NCBI RefSeq assembly: GCF_003131185.1 | Contig: NZ_QFFU01000002.1 | Coordinates: forward strand, 1-64,000 | Direction of reading: 5' to 3' | DNA from: Pseudomonas ovata | Lineage (GTDB): Bacteria; Pseudomonadota; Gammaproteobacteria; Pseudomonadales; Pseudomonadaceae | Length of the DNA stretch: 64,000 bases | Shown here: in pieces, positions 53,196-60,729 of the stretch | Position numbering within the stretch: position 1 is the stretch's first letter | Layout of the letters: each line of letters starts with the position of its first letter | The notes under the pieces: generated by a model | The model's input: only the letters and a program-made list of their open reading frames with translations | Database searches by the model: none | Told to the model about the DNA's origin: nothing | Translations under genes and position numbers: made by a program

Positions 53196-54003
53196 TAGTG
53201 AGCCCAGAGAAACCGGTGTCAGTGCAGTGTCGCGGCTGTTTGCCGTGCTGCGCGCCCTGGGCGATTGCAGTGGCGAGGGGGAGCGGGTCAGCCAATTGGC
53301 GCTGCGAGTAGGCCTGGCACAACCGACCACCCACCGTCTGCTGCGCAGCCTGGTCGAGGAAGGCATGGTCGATCAGTGTGCAACCAGCAAGCGTTACCGC
53401 CTGAGCCTGGATTTCTTTGCCCTGGCGGCCAAGGCTGGCCAGGCCGGCAACTTGCGCGATGTGGTGCGTCCCAGCCTGCTGCGGCTGTCGGCTTCGCTGG
53501 GCGATTCGCTGTTTCTGCTGGCGCGTTCGGGGTTTGATGCGGTGTGCCTGGACCGCAGTGAGGGGCCGTACCCGATCCGTACCTTCACTGGCGACATTGG
53601 CGGGCGCGTGGCGTTGGGCGTGGGCCAGGGCAGCCTGGCGATCCTGGCGTTCCTGCCGGAGCTGGAGCGCGACGAGGTGATCCGCTACAACCTGCCGCGG
53701 CTCAAGGAGGTTCATCATTACGACGAAGTGCTGCTGCGTGCCGAAATCGACAACGTGCGCAGCCTGGGTTATGCCGGGCGCAACACCGGCGTGCTCGACG
53801 GCATGGCCGGGCTGGCGGTGCCGATCCTGGACCGCAACGGCCATGCTGTCGCCGCCCTGAGCGTGGCAACCATCAGCGACCGCCTGGGCCCGGCGCGCAT
53901 GCCCACAGTGGTCGAGCTGCTCAAGCGCGAAGCCCGGGCCATCGGGCTGCAAGTCAACCCGTTCGACCCGGTCCTGCACCGGCCCTCGCATGTGTTTGGC
54001 TGA
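53176..54003 (+). CDS. IclR family transcriptional regulator
   Basis: 275 residues. Winged helix at about 15-75 (AVSRLFAVLRALGDC ... LAQPTTHRLLRSLVEEGMV) and the effector domain (VVRPSLLRLSASLGDSLFLLARSG, GGRVALGVGQGSLAILAFLPELE, and the C-terminal GLAVPILDRNGHAVAALSVAT). It is divergent from the seven-gene uptake-and-oxidation operon, so the operon substrate or its product is the likely effector. One operator copy overlaps its own start, implying autoregulation. Confidence 0.9.
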   Translation: MDSIERNSEPRETGVSAVSRLFAVLRALGDCSGEGERVSQLALRVGLAQPTTHRLLRSLVEEGMVDQCATSKRYRLSLDFFALAAKAGQAGNLRDVVRPSLLRLSASLGDSLFLLARSGFDAVCLDRSEGPYPIRTFTGDIGGRVALGVGQGSLAILAFLPELERDEVIRYNLPRLKEVHHYDEVLLRAEIDNVRSLGYAGRNTGVLDGMAGLAVPILDRNGHAVAALSVATISDRLGPARMPTVVELLKREARAIGLQVNPFDPVLHRPSHVFG

Positions 54004-54021
54004 TCACAGGCACAGAGCGCT

Positions 54022-54231
54022 GTAGGAGCGCGCTCTGCCGGAATGCCGGACCACCGCGACCGGCTGCGTTAGCAGTCGTAAAATTGCAGCGTTTCGCAGA
54101 TTTTGAGTGTGTTCACAGCTGTAAATCTGTGGCGTTTCGCAGATTTTGAGTGTGTTCACAGCTGTAAATCTGTGGCGTTGCATCAATTTTGCGAGCGCTG
54201 CGCACTCGGTCGCGGGCAAGCGCGCTCCTAC
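54022..54231. repeat. REP family B element, three core units, altered left arm
   Basis: 210 bp, the longest copy in the window. Its core has three units of the GTAAAT-type module, two joined by the repeated linker GAGTGTGTTCACAGCTGTAA. The left arm departs from the others: after GTAGGAGCGCGC it reads TCTGCCGGAATGCCGGACCA before rejoining GCGACCGGCTGCG. It fills the gap between the IclR gene and the convergent LysR gene. Confidence 0.9.
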
Positions 54232-54280
54232 CTCCCGCGGTTTCGTGCCGTCCGGGCCAGCGACCTGTGGGCGCAATCGA

Positions 54281-55180
54281 TCAGCGAGGGTCCGGCAACT
54301 GTGCTTCCAGGCGCGGGCAGGTCCAGTCGATGAAGGCTCGCACGCGTGGCGCCAGCATCTGCGCGTGGGGAAAGACCAGTTGTACCGGCAGCGCCTCGGG
54401 CTCGAAGGCTTGCAGGATTCGCTGCAGGCGCCCGTCCTGCAGTTCTTCCCAGACCTGATAGTGCAGCAGCCGGGCAATGCCCAGGCCCTGCACGCAGGCC
54501 AGGCGCACGGCGTGGGTCTGGTTGGTGACCAGGCGTGCCTGGACCTCCTCGACAAGCTCGGTCTTGCCACTGCGAAAGTACCAGTGCCGGCCCCGGTCCT
54601 TCTGGTTGATGCATGTGTGCTCGTGCAGGGCGCGCGGGCTGTCGGGCGTGGGGGCGCCGCGCAGGTAATCGGGGCTGGCGCAGGTGATCAGGCGTGTGTG
54701 TCCCACCGTGCGGGCGACCATCGAGGAGTCAGGCAGGCGACCGATGCGCACCGCCAGGTCCAGGCCCTCGTCGAGCAGGTCGTTGATACGGTCGTCAAGC
54801 ATCAGCTCGACGCGCATCTCGCGATGGGCCTTGAGAAAGTCATTGACCAGCGGAGCGATGTAGCGCTGGCCGAACTCCACCGGCGCGGTCAGACGTAGCA
54901 GCCCGGCGGGCCGGTCATGACGGGCGTTATCGAAGTGCTGCTCCATGAGCTCGACCTCGGCCAGCATGCGCCGGCTCCAGGCCAGGTACTGTGCGCCTTC
55001 TTCGGTCAGGGCCATGCGCCGGGTGCTGCGGTTGAGCAGGCGCACGCCCAGGTGCTGCTCCAGTGCCGCCAATGAACGCACCAATGAGGCCACCGACTGC
55101 CCGCTGCTGTCGGCCGCTGCGCTCAGGCTGCCGCTGTCGTTGATACGCACGAAATTGGCCATGGCCTTGAGCCTGTCCAT
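54281..55180 (-). CDS. LysR family transcriptional regulator
   Basis: 299 residues from the ATG at 55180 (MDRLKAMANFVRINDSGSLSAAADSSGQSVASLVRSLAALEQHLG). The HTH is followed by the effector domain from about 92 (GLLRLTAPVEFGQRYIAPLVNDFL). It is divergent from the VOC-GST pair with a T-N11-A palindrome between, so these are the likely targets. Confidence 0.9.
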   Translation of the reverse strand: MDRLKAMANFVRINDSGSLSAAADSSGQSVASLVRSLAALEQHLGVRLLNRSTRRMALTEEGAQYLAWSRRMLAEVELMEQHFDNARHDRPAGLLRLTAPVEFGQRYIAPLVNDFLKAHREMRVELMLDDRINDLLDEGLDLAVRIGRLPDSSMVARTVGHTRLITCASPDYLRGAPTPDSPRALHEHTCINQKDRGRHWYFRSGKTELVEEVQARLVTNQTHAVRLACVQGLGIARLLHYQVWEELQDGRLQRILQAFEPEALPVQLVFPHAQMLAPRVRAFIDWTCPRLEAQLPDPR

Positions 55181-55199
55181 CGATTCTCTCTGTCTGATC

Positions 55200-55216
55200 T
55201 GTGCGGTTAATGCACA
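55200..55216. promoter_or_regulatory. LysR-type palindrome upstream of the VOC gene
   Basis: TGTGC-GGTTAAT-GCACA, containing the T-N11-A core at 55202-55214. It lies 20 bases upstream of the LysR start and 83 bases upstream of the VOC start. Confidence 0.55.
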
Positions 55217-55298
55217 AGTGTTGTCAGCCGCGCCCCCTAGGTGCGCAGCCTGCCTGGGGCGACACTGTACGGGACTTGAACGCCACGGAGCCAAGCCC

Positions 55299-55739
55299 AT
55301 GACACTGATTGCCCCAGGCGCCAACCCGGCGCGTATCCAGGCTTACGATCACATCGGCATCCGCGTCAGCGACCGGCCGCGCGCCCTGGGTTTCTACCAG
55401 GCGCTGGGCTTTGTCGAAAGCGCCCGCTTCGCCGAACATGAAGCCAACGAAATGCTCAGCGCCGATGGCGTGCGCATCAACCTGATTTTCAACGGTGCCC
55501 GGATGCCCGAGGCGCATAACGTCCTGCTCGACGCGCCGATCAAACTGCCGGGCATCACCCACCCGGCCTTTATCGTCGATGACCTTGAGGCGTTGCAGCA
55601 CTGGCTGGGCGAGCAGGGCATTGCTATCACCCAAGGCCCGCATCGCATCGGTCCGCGCCGCATCGCGCTGTTTATCCGCGATCCGGACGGCAACGTGCTG
55701 GAATTCAACCAATTGATCCCTGAAGGAAGCGCCGCATGA
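55299..55739 (+). CDS. VOC family (glyoxalase-like) protein
   Basis: 146 residues from the ATG at 55299; the frame is open further upstream but the N-terminal YDHIGIRVSDRPRALGFYQALGF fixes the domain start. The second metal half is AFIVDDLEALQHWLGEQGIAI ... RRIALFIRDPDGNVLEFNQL. Candidate metal ligands are the His of YDHIG and the Glu of LEFNQ. The gene overlaps the GST gene by 4 bases, pointing to a glutathione- or metal-dependent detoxification step. Confidence 0.88.
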   Translation: MTLIAPGANPARIQAYDHIGIRVSDRPRALGFYQALGFVESARFAEHEANEMLSADGVRINLIFNGARMPEAHNVLLDAPIKLPGITHPAFIVDDLEALQHWLGEQGIAITQGPHRIGPRRIALFIRDPDGNVLEFNQLIPEGSAA

Positions 55740-56323
55740 AACTGCATGACCTGACCCTGTCCGGCAACTGCTACAAGGTTCGCCTGTTTGCCGCTCTGGC
55801 CCGTATCGACCTGGACCTGGTGCCAGTGGACCTGGCCGGCGGCGAGCACCGCCAGGCGCCGTTCATGGCGCTCAACCCACTGGCCCAGGTGCCGGTGCTG
55901 GAAGACGGCAAGCACGTGGTGCGCGATGCCCAGGCGATTCTGGTGCACTTGGCCGGCACCTATGGCGGCCTGGCCTGGTGGCCGGGCGAAGCCGCTGCCC
56001 AGGCGCAGATCGTGCAATGGCTGTCGTTTGCCGCCAACGAAGTGCAGCACAGCGTGTGTGCGGCCAGGCTGGTCGAGCTGTTTGGCTATGAACTGGACAA
56101 GCCCGCCGCCCTGGAAAAATCCATCCGCGTCCTGACGCTGCTCGACGCCCACCTGCAGCAGCATGACTGGCTGGCCATCGGCAGGCCCACCATTGCCGAC
56201 TGCGCGGTGTACCCCTATGTGGCGCTGGCGCCCGACGGCGGCGTCGATTTGCAGCCTTACCCGCAGGTGCAACGCTGGCTGGCACGCATCGAGGCCTTGC
56301 CGGGTTATCTGCCCAAGCCCTGA
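55736..56323 (+). CDS. Glutathione S-transferase family protein
   Basis: 195 residues. Thioredoxin-like N-domain: LHDLTLSGNCYKVRLFAALARIDLDLVPVDL; the Ser/Asn-Cys at 8-11 is the glutathione-site region. NPLAQVPVLEDGKHVVRDAQAILVHLA follows (cis-Pro at 53 and the D-A in place of the usual ES/DS). A C-terminal helical domain follows. Coupled to the VOC gene by an ATGA overlap. Substrate unknown. Confidence 0.9.
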   Translation: MKLHDLTLSGNCYKVRLFAALARIDLDLVPVDLAGGEHRQAPFMALNPLAQVPVLEDGKHVVRDAQAILVHLAGTYGGLAWWPGEAAAQAQIVQWLSFAANEVQHSVCAARLVELFGYELDKPAALEKSIRVLTLLDAHLQQHDWLAIGRPTIADCAVYPYVALAPDGGVDLQPYPQVQRWLARIEALPGYLPKP

Positions 56324-56412
56324 TTGCGAAAATAGCCCAAGGCCAGTAGTGAATCTTCGTCTGTTGGTGTATTCCAATGCCTCGCCGATCTATCCGGAGC
56401 CGAGGTCATCAG

Positions 56413-57696
56413 ATGTGGATTGCAGTCGCAATATTTGCGCTAACGCTGGTGCTGGTGATCTGGCAACCCAAGGGGCTGGGCGTAGGCTGGAGCGCGGCCG
56501 GCGGCGCGGTGCTGGCCTTGCTCACCGGTGTGGTGGGGCTGGGGGATATCCCGGTGGTGTGGCACATCGTGTGGAATGCCACGGCCACCTTCATTGCGAT
56601 CATCATCATCAGTCTGCTGCTCGATGAAGCCGGCTTCTTTGAATGGGCGGCCCTGCATGTGGCGCGCTGGGGGCAGGGTCGGGGCGGGCGCCTGTTCGCC
56701 CTGATGGTGTTGCTGGGGGCGGCGGTGTCGGCGCTGTTCGCCAACGATGGCGCGGCGCTGATCCTGACCCCGATTGTCATCGCCATGCTGGCGGCCCTGC
56801 GCTTCAGCCCGGCGGCGACGCTGGCCTTTGTCATGGCCGCCGGTTTCATCGCCGACACCGCCAGCCTGCCGCTGGTGGTGTCCAACCTGGTGAATATTGT
56901 CTCGGCCGATTTCTTCAAGGTCGGTTTTGTCGAGTACGCCGCCGTCATGTGGCCGGTCAACCTGGTCAGCGTGGCGGTGACCCTGCTGATGCTGTGGCTG
57001 TTCTACCGCCAGGATGTGCCGGCCAGCTATGACCCTGCCCAATTGCGTGCCCCGCAGCTGGCGATCCGCGACCCGGCGACCTTTCGCGCCGGCGTGGTGG
57101 TGCTGGTGCTGCTGTTGGTGGGACTGTTCGTGCTGGAGCCGCTGGGTGTTCCGGTCAGCGCGGTGGCGGCCTTGTGCGCCTTGATCCTGCTGGTGATAGC
57201 AGGCAAGGGCCGCACCATCTCCATCGGCAAAGTGATGCGCCACGCGCCCTGGCAGGTGGTGGTGTTCTCACTGGGGATGTACCTGGTGGTCTACGGCCTG
57301 CGCAATGCCGGGCTGACCGACACCCTGACGGCCGTGCTCGACAGCCTGGCCGGGCAGGGGCTATGGGCTGCGACCCTGGGCACCGGGCTGCTGGCCGCCT
57401 TGTTGTCCTCGGTGATGAACAACATGCCCAGCGTGCTGATCGGTGCGCTGTCGATCCAGGGCAGCGAGGCCAGCGGCGTGATCCGCGAGGCGATGATCTA
57501 CGCCAATGTCATCGGTTGCGACCTGGGGCCGAAAATCACCCCCATCGGCAGCCTGGCCACGTTGCTGTGGCTGCATGTACTGGCGCAGAAAAACGTGCGC
57601 ATCACCTGGGGCTATTACCTCAAGGTCGGCAGCGTACTGACCCTGCCGATCCTGCTGGCCACCCTGAGTGCGCTGGCCTTGCGCTTGAGCATGTAG
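56413..57696 (+). CDS. arsB: Arsenite/antimonite efflux membrane protein
   Basis: 427 residues, 12 or so membrane segments, ArsB length (429 in the best-known members). Start at 56413 ([28 protein letters not shown]). Family regions: [22 protein letters not shown] near 110, [18 protein letters not shown] near 150, and [17 protein letters not shown] near 333. [22 protein letters not shown] lies near 375. It exports arsenite and antimonite. No arsR, arsC or arsH is adjacent; the gene follows the GST gene by 89 bases and may share its transcript. Confidence 0.93.
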   Translation: MWIAVAIFALTLVLVIWQPKGLGVGWSAAGGAVLALLTGVVGLGDIPVVWHIVWNATATFIAIIIISLLLDEAGFFEWAALHVARWGQGRGGRLFALMVLLGAAVSALFANDGAALILTPIVIAMLAALRFSPAATLAFVMAAGFIADTASLPLVVSNLVNIVSADFFKVGFVEYAAVMWPVNLVSVAVTLLMLWLFYRQDVPASYDPAQLRAPQLAIRDPATFRAGVVVLVLLLVGLFVLEPLGVPVSAVAALCALILLVIAGKGRTISIGKVMRHAPWQVVVFSLGMYLVVYGLRNAGLTDTLTAVLDSLAGQGLWAATLGTGLLAALLSSVMNNMPSVLIGALSIQGSEASGVIREAMIYANVIGCDLGPKITPIGSLATLLWLHVLAQKNVRITWGYYLKVGSVLTLPILLATLSALALRLSM

Positions 57697-57718
57697 CGAC
57701 GGTCGCGAATGCCGCAGA

Positions 57719-58201
57719 TCACAGGTGCGCCTCAAGCAACAGCTCAGGCTCATGGCTGACCGGAAAATTCATCGAGCGGGCAATGAAGCATTTCTCATGC
57801 GCCGTGGCCTGTAGCATGAGGGCCTTGTCCAGATCGGATCCGGCCGCCAGTGTCACCCTGGGCCTGAGCACCACCGAGGTGAACTGCCCGGCGCCGCCTG
57901 CCTGCTCGATCATGCTTCCCTGGGCGTTGTCCTCATAAGCCAGGACATTGACTCCTGCCTCGGCGCACAGGCCCAGGTACCAGAGCTTGTGGCAGGCCGA
58001 CAACGACGCCACCAGCAGTTCTTCGGGGTTCCAGCGCGCCGGGTCGCCGCGAAAGGCCGGGTCGGAGGAACCCTCGATTTCAGGCTTGCCGGTAGCCTTG
58101 ATGGCGTGCGCCCGGCTGTAGCCACGATAGGACGCGGTGCCGGTGCCCTGGTTGCCGGTCCAGACCACCTGGACCTGATAGTGATGGTGTTTGTCAGTCA
58201 T
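57719..58201 (-). CDS. OsmC family protein
   Basis: 160 residues. The two catalytic-type cysteines of the OsmC/Ohr fold are visible in SACHKLWYLGLCAEAG (near 72) and AHEKCFIARSMNFPV (near 137). NPEELLVASLSACHKLWYL is the family signature. Such proteins reduce hydroperoxides. A REP family A half-copy (gacggtcgcgaatgcc, about 57698-57713) lies between it and the convergent arsB gene. Confidence 0.9.
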   Translation of the reverse strand: MTDKHHHYQVQVVWTGNQGTGTASYRGYSRAHAIKATGKPEIEGSSDPAFRGDPARWNPEELLVASLSACHKLWYLGLCAEAGVNVLAYEDNAQGSMIEQAGGAGQFTSVVLRPRVTLAAGSDLDKALMLQATAHEKCFIARSMNFPVSHEPELLLEAHL

Positions 58202-58249
58202 TGTCGGCCTCTGTATGGGGGGCTTGTCTTGCCTGCGGGCAGAGCCTTG

Positions 58250-58552
58250 TCAGGCGCGGTTGGCTGTCATTGCCTGGTGCTCGGCCAGCTCGGCCTCGAT
58301 AAAGGCGCTGATCATGGCGCGGTAGACCTGTTCCACCACCTGCCGATTACCACCGACCTCGTCTGCCAGGGCGTTGACCCTGGCAATGACCTGCTCGACC
58401 CGCGCCGGCGCCCGGACATCTTGCGCGGTGCTCTTGAAGGCGGCGGCCTGGCTGACGAATCGTCCGCGCCGGGCCAGCAGCGTGACGATCTCACGGTCCA
58501 GGCGGTCGATGTGTTGGCGGACTTCTTCAATGGATCGGCATTGCACTTCCAT
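58250..58552 (-). CDS. AroQ-type chorismate mutase (PchB-like)
   Basis: 100 residues from the ATG at 58552 (MEVQCRSIEEVRQHIDRLDREIVTLLARRGRFVSQAAAFK). All-helical chorismate mutase type II fold with the conserved R, D-R-E, LL-RR and K of the N-terminal half, close in size to PchB. It could be a chorismate mutase or isochorismate-pyruvate lyase; the nearest genes give no salicylate or pyochelin context. 48 bases upstream of OsmC on the same strand, so possibly co-transcribed. Confidence 0.85.
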   Translation of the reverse strand: MEVQCRSIEEVRQHIDRLDREIVTLLARRGRFVSQAAAFKSTAQDVRAPARVEQVIARVNALADEVGGNRQVVEQVYRAMISAFIEAELAEHQAMTANRA

Positions 58553-58654
58553 GCGGTGGACTCCTTTGATTTTGTGACAGACGATCGCTGGCCACACTAG
58601 CACGACAGAGATGCACAGTTGCATGCCGGGCGTGCGCAGAGGATTGTGTTGACT

Positions 58655-58672
58655 TGTGTGTAATTGCACATA
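58655..58672. promoter_or_regulatory. MarR operator, imperfect copy
   Basis: TGTGTGTAATTGCACATA, matching 16 of 18 positions of the perfect palindrome at 59121-59138. It lies just upstream of the marR start, consistent with autorepression. Confidence 0.65.
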
Positions 58673-58683
58673 TGATGGCCCAC

Positions 58684-59106
58684 ATGAATACTTCTCTCGG
58701 TCCCAGCCTCTGTCATTGCCATGCCGTCAGGCGTAACGCCCGTTTCCTGACCCGGTTGTACGACCGGCACCTGGCCGCGGCGAACCTGTCGATCTCGCAG
58801 TTCTCGATTCTGGTGCTGGTCAAGAAGCATCCCGGCATCGCCATTGCCGAGCTGGCCGAGGCGATGGTCATGGAGCGCACCACGCTGGTCAGGGCGCTCA
58901 AGCCCTTGCAGGTCGAGGGCTTGATCCATAGCCGTGCCGAAGGGGCGCGTTCGGCGCTCAGGCTGTCGCTGTCTGACCAGGGCCTGGCCAGAGTGACCGA
59001 GGCCAGGCCTTTCTGGCTGGCGGCGCAGCAGGAATACGAAGCGCTGGTGGGCGCCGAGCAGGCCGCCGCATTGCGCGAGTCGTTGCAGGCCACGGTGGTG
59101 GGCTGA
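58684..59106 (+). CDS. MarR family transcriptional regulator
   Basis: 140 residues from the ATG at 58684; ATGs at 58672 and 58675 are in frame but the first overlaps the operator. Winged-helix core: LSISQFSILVLVKKHPGIAIAELAEAMVMERTTLVRALKPLQVEGLIHSRAEGARS (about 35-90). It has Cys residues in SLCHCHAV near the N-terminus that might sense oxidants. Operator copies precede both this gene and the MFS gene behind it, so it is probably a local repressor of the exporter/importer. Confidence 0.9.
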   Translation: MNTSLGPSLCHCHAVRRNARFLTRLYDRHLAAANLSISQFSILVLVKKHPGIAIAELAEAMVMERTTLVRALKPLQVEGLIHSRAEGARSALRLSLSDQGLARVTEARPFWLAAQQEYEALVGAEQAAALRESLQATVVG

Positions 59107-59120
59107 TTTTTTTGCGCTTA

Positions 59121-59138
59121 TATGTGCAATTGCACATA
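59121..59138. promoter_or_regulatory. MarR operator, perfect 18-bp palindrome
   Basis: TATGTGCAATTGCACATA, perfectly self-complementary, between marR and the MFS gene and 64 bases before the MFS start. A related copy stands before marR at 58655. Confidence 0.7.
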
Positions 59139-59202
59139 AGTAACCGCTGCATAAACAGGAATGTGCCATGAACGTAACCCTCGCCAGACAGGCAGGTGCC
59201 CG

Positions 59203-60498
59203 ATGATCTCCACAGTCGTGGCCCGTTCACTGGCACGTCGCCAGGTTCACTACAGTTGGGTCGCCCTGGCGGTGACCTTCCTGACCATGCTGGTCATGGC
59301 CGGGGCCATTGGCGCGCCCGGCGTGCTGATCACACCGCTGCGCGCCGAGTTCGGCTGGGACACCGCCGACATTTCCGCCGCCCTGGCGCTGCGCTTTGCC
59401 TTGTTCGGGCTGATCGGGCCGTTTGCGGCGGTGTTCATGAACTACTACGGCGTACGCCGGGTGATGCTGGTGGCGCTGGCCATCGTCGCCACCGGGCTGG
59501 GCCTGTCACTGTTCATGACCCGGTTCTGGCAACTGGTGCTGTGCTGGGGGCTGCTGGTCGGCTTTGGCACCGGGCTGACCGCCATGGTACTGGGCGCCAC
59601 GGTGGCCACGCGCTGGTTCAGCCAGCGTCGCGGACTGGCGCTGGGCCTGCTGGCGGCCAGCTCGGCCACCGGGCAACTGGTGTTCATGCCCGCCATGGCT
59701 GCGCTGACCGAAGCCTACGGCTGGCGCATGGCGCTGTGCTACGTGTGTGCGGCCATTGCCCTGGTGGCGCTGCTGGTCGGGCTATTGATGCGTAATCACC
59801 CCGCCGATCTTGATCTGGCGGCCTACGGTGCTGACAAGGCCGAACCGCCTGCGCCGCGCACCCAAGGCATGGCGCAACTGCTGGTGACACCGCTCAAGGT
59901 GTTGGTCCAGGTCAGTTCCAGCTGGACGTTCTGGGTGCTGTTGCTGACCTTCTTCATTTGCGGGGCCAGCACCAACGGCCTGATCCAGACCCACTTCGTC
60001 AGCCTGTGCGGCGACTACGGCATCGCCCTGACCACCGCCGCCGGCGTGCTGGCGATGATGGGGATCTTCGATTTCATCGGCACGGTGGGCTCCGGCTGGC
60101 TGTCGGACCGCTTCGACAATCGCTGGTTGTTATTCTGGTACTACGGCCTGCGCGGTATCGCGCTGATGCTGTTGCCGTTCTCGGACTTCACCCTGTTCGG
60201 CCTGTCGATTTTTGCTTTGCTGTACGGCCTGGACTGGATCGCCACTGTGCCGCCGACGGTCAAGCTCACCGCCCAGCGCTTCGGGCCGGAGCGGGCCAAC
60301 GTGGTGTTCGGCTGGATCTTTGCCGGGCACCAGTTGGGCGCAGCCTTTGCGGCCTATGGCGCCGGCTGGACACGAACGACGTTCGCCACTTACCTGCCGG
60401 CGTTTTTCGTGGCCGGGCTGTTGTGCCTGATTGCGGCTTTGCTGGTGCTGTCGATCCAGCCGGCCAAGGTAGCCAGGTCTGAAGCACCGCAGGCCTGA
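59203..60498 (+). CDS. MFS transporter
   Basis: 431 residues from the ATG at 59203 (AGGTG upstream), 12 predicted membrane helices. MFS marks: VFMNYYGVRRVMLVALAI between helices 2 and 3, RWFSQRRGLALGLLAASSATGQLVFMP near 140, and SGWLSDRFDNRWLLFWYYGLRG near 305. The substrate is unknown. A 12-codon frame (MNVTLARQAGAR) at 59168 ends in an ATGA overlap with the MFS start and could couple translation. It is controlled, by inference, by the MarR operator at 59121. Confidence 0.9.
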   Translation: MISTVVARSLARRQVHYSWVALAVTFLTMLVMAGAIGAPGVLITPLRAEFGWDTADISAALALRFALFGLIGPFAAVFMNYYGVRRVMLVALAIVATGLGLSLFMTRFWQLVLCWGLLVGFGTGLTAMVLGATVATRWFSQRRGLALGLLAASSATGQLVFMPAMAALTEAYGWRMALCYVCAAIALVALLVGLLMRNHPADLDLAAYGADKAEPPAPRTQGMAQLLVTPLKVLVQVSSSWTFWVLLLTFFICGASTNGLIQTHFVSLCGDYGIALTTAAGVLAMMGIFDFIGTVGSGWLSDRFDNRWLLFWYYGLRGIALMLLPFSDFTLFGLSIFALLYGLDWIATVPPTVKLTAQRFGPERANVVFGWIFAGHQLGAAFAAYGAGWTRTTFATYLPAFFVAGLLCLIAALLVLSIQPAKVARSEAPQA

Positions 60499-60729
60499 AA
60501 AGCGTCTTATGCGTTATTTCGATCGTATCGCCGAGTTCAGACACCAGCAGGCTGGGTAAAAAGTCCGGCCTTTCTCTGTGCTGTTTGAATACAATCGGCA
60601 TTGCCATGTGCCATCATCCATCACCCTCTACTGTTGACCTGACCCTTTTGTCCGTCCTGACGCCGCCAGCCTGACTGAACGTTGCTGCTGCGCGTGCTTT
60701 CCTTCGATATTTTCTGGATCTATCTGTCC

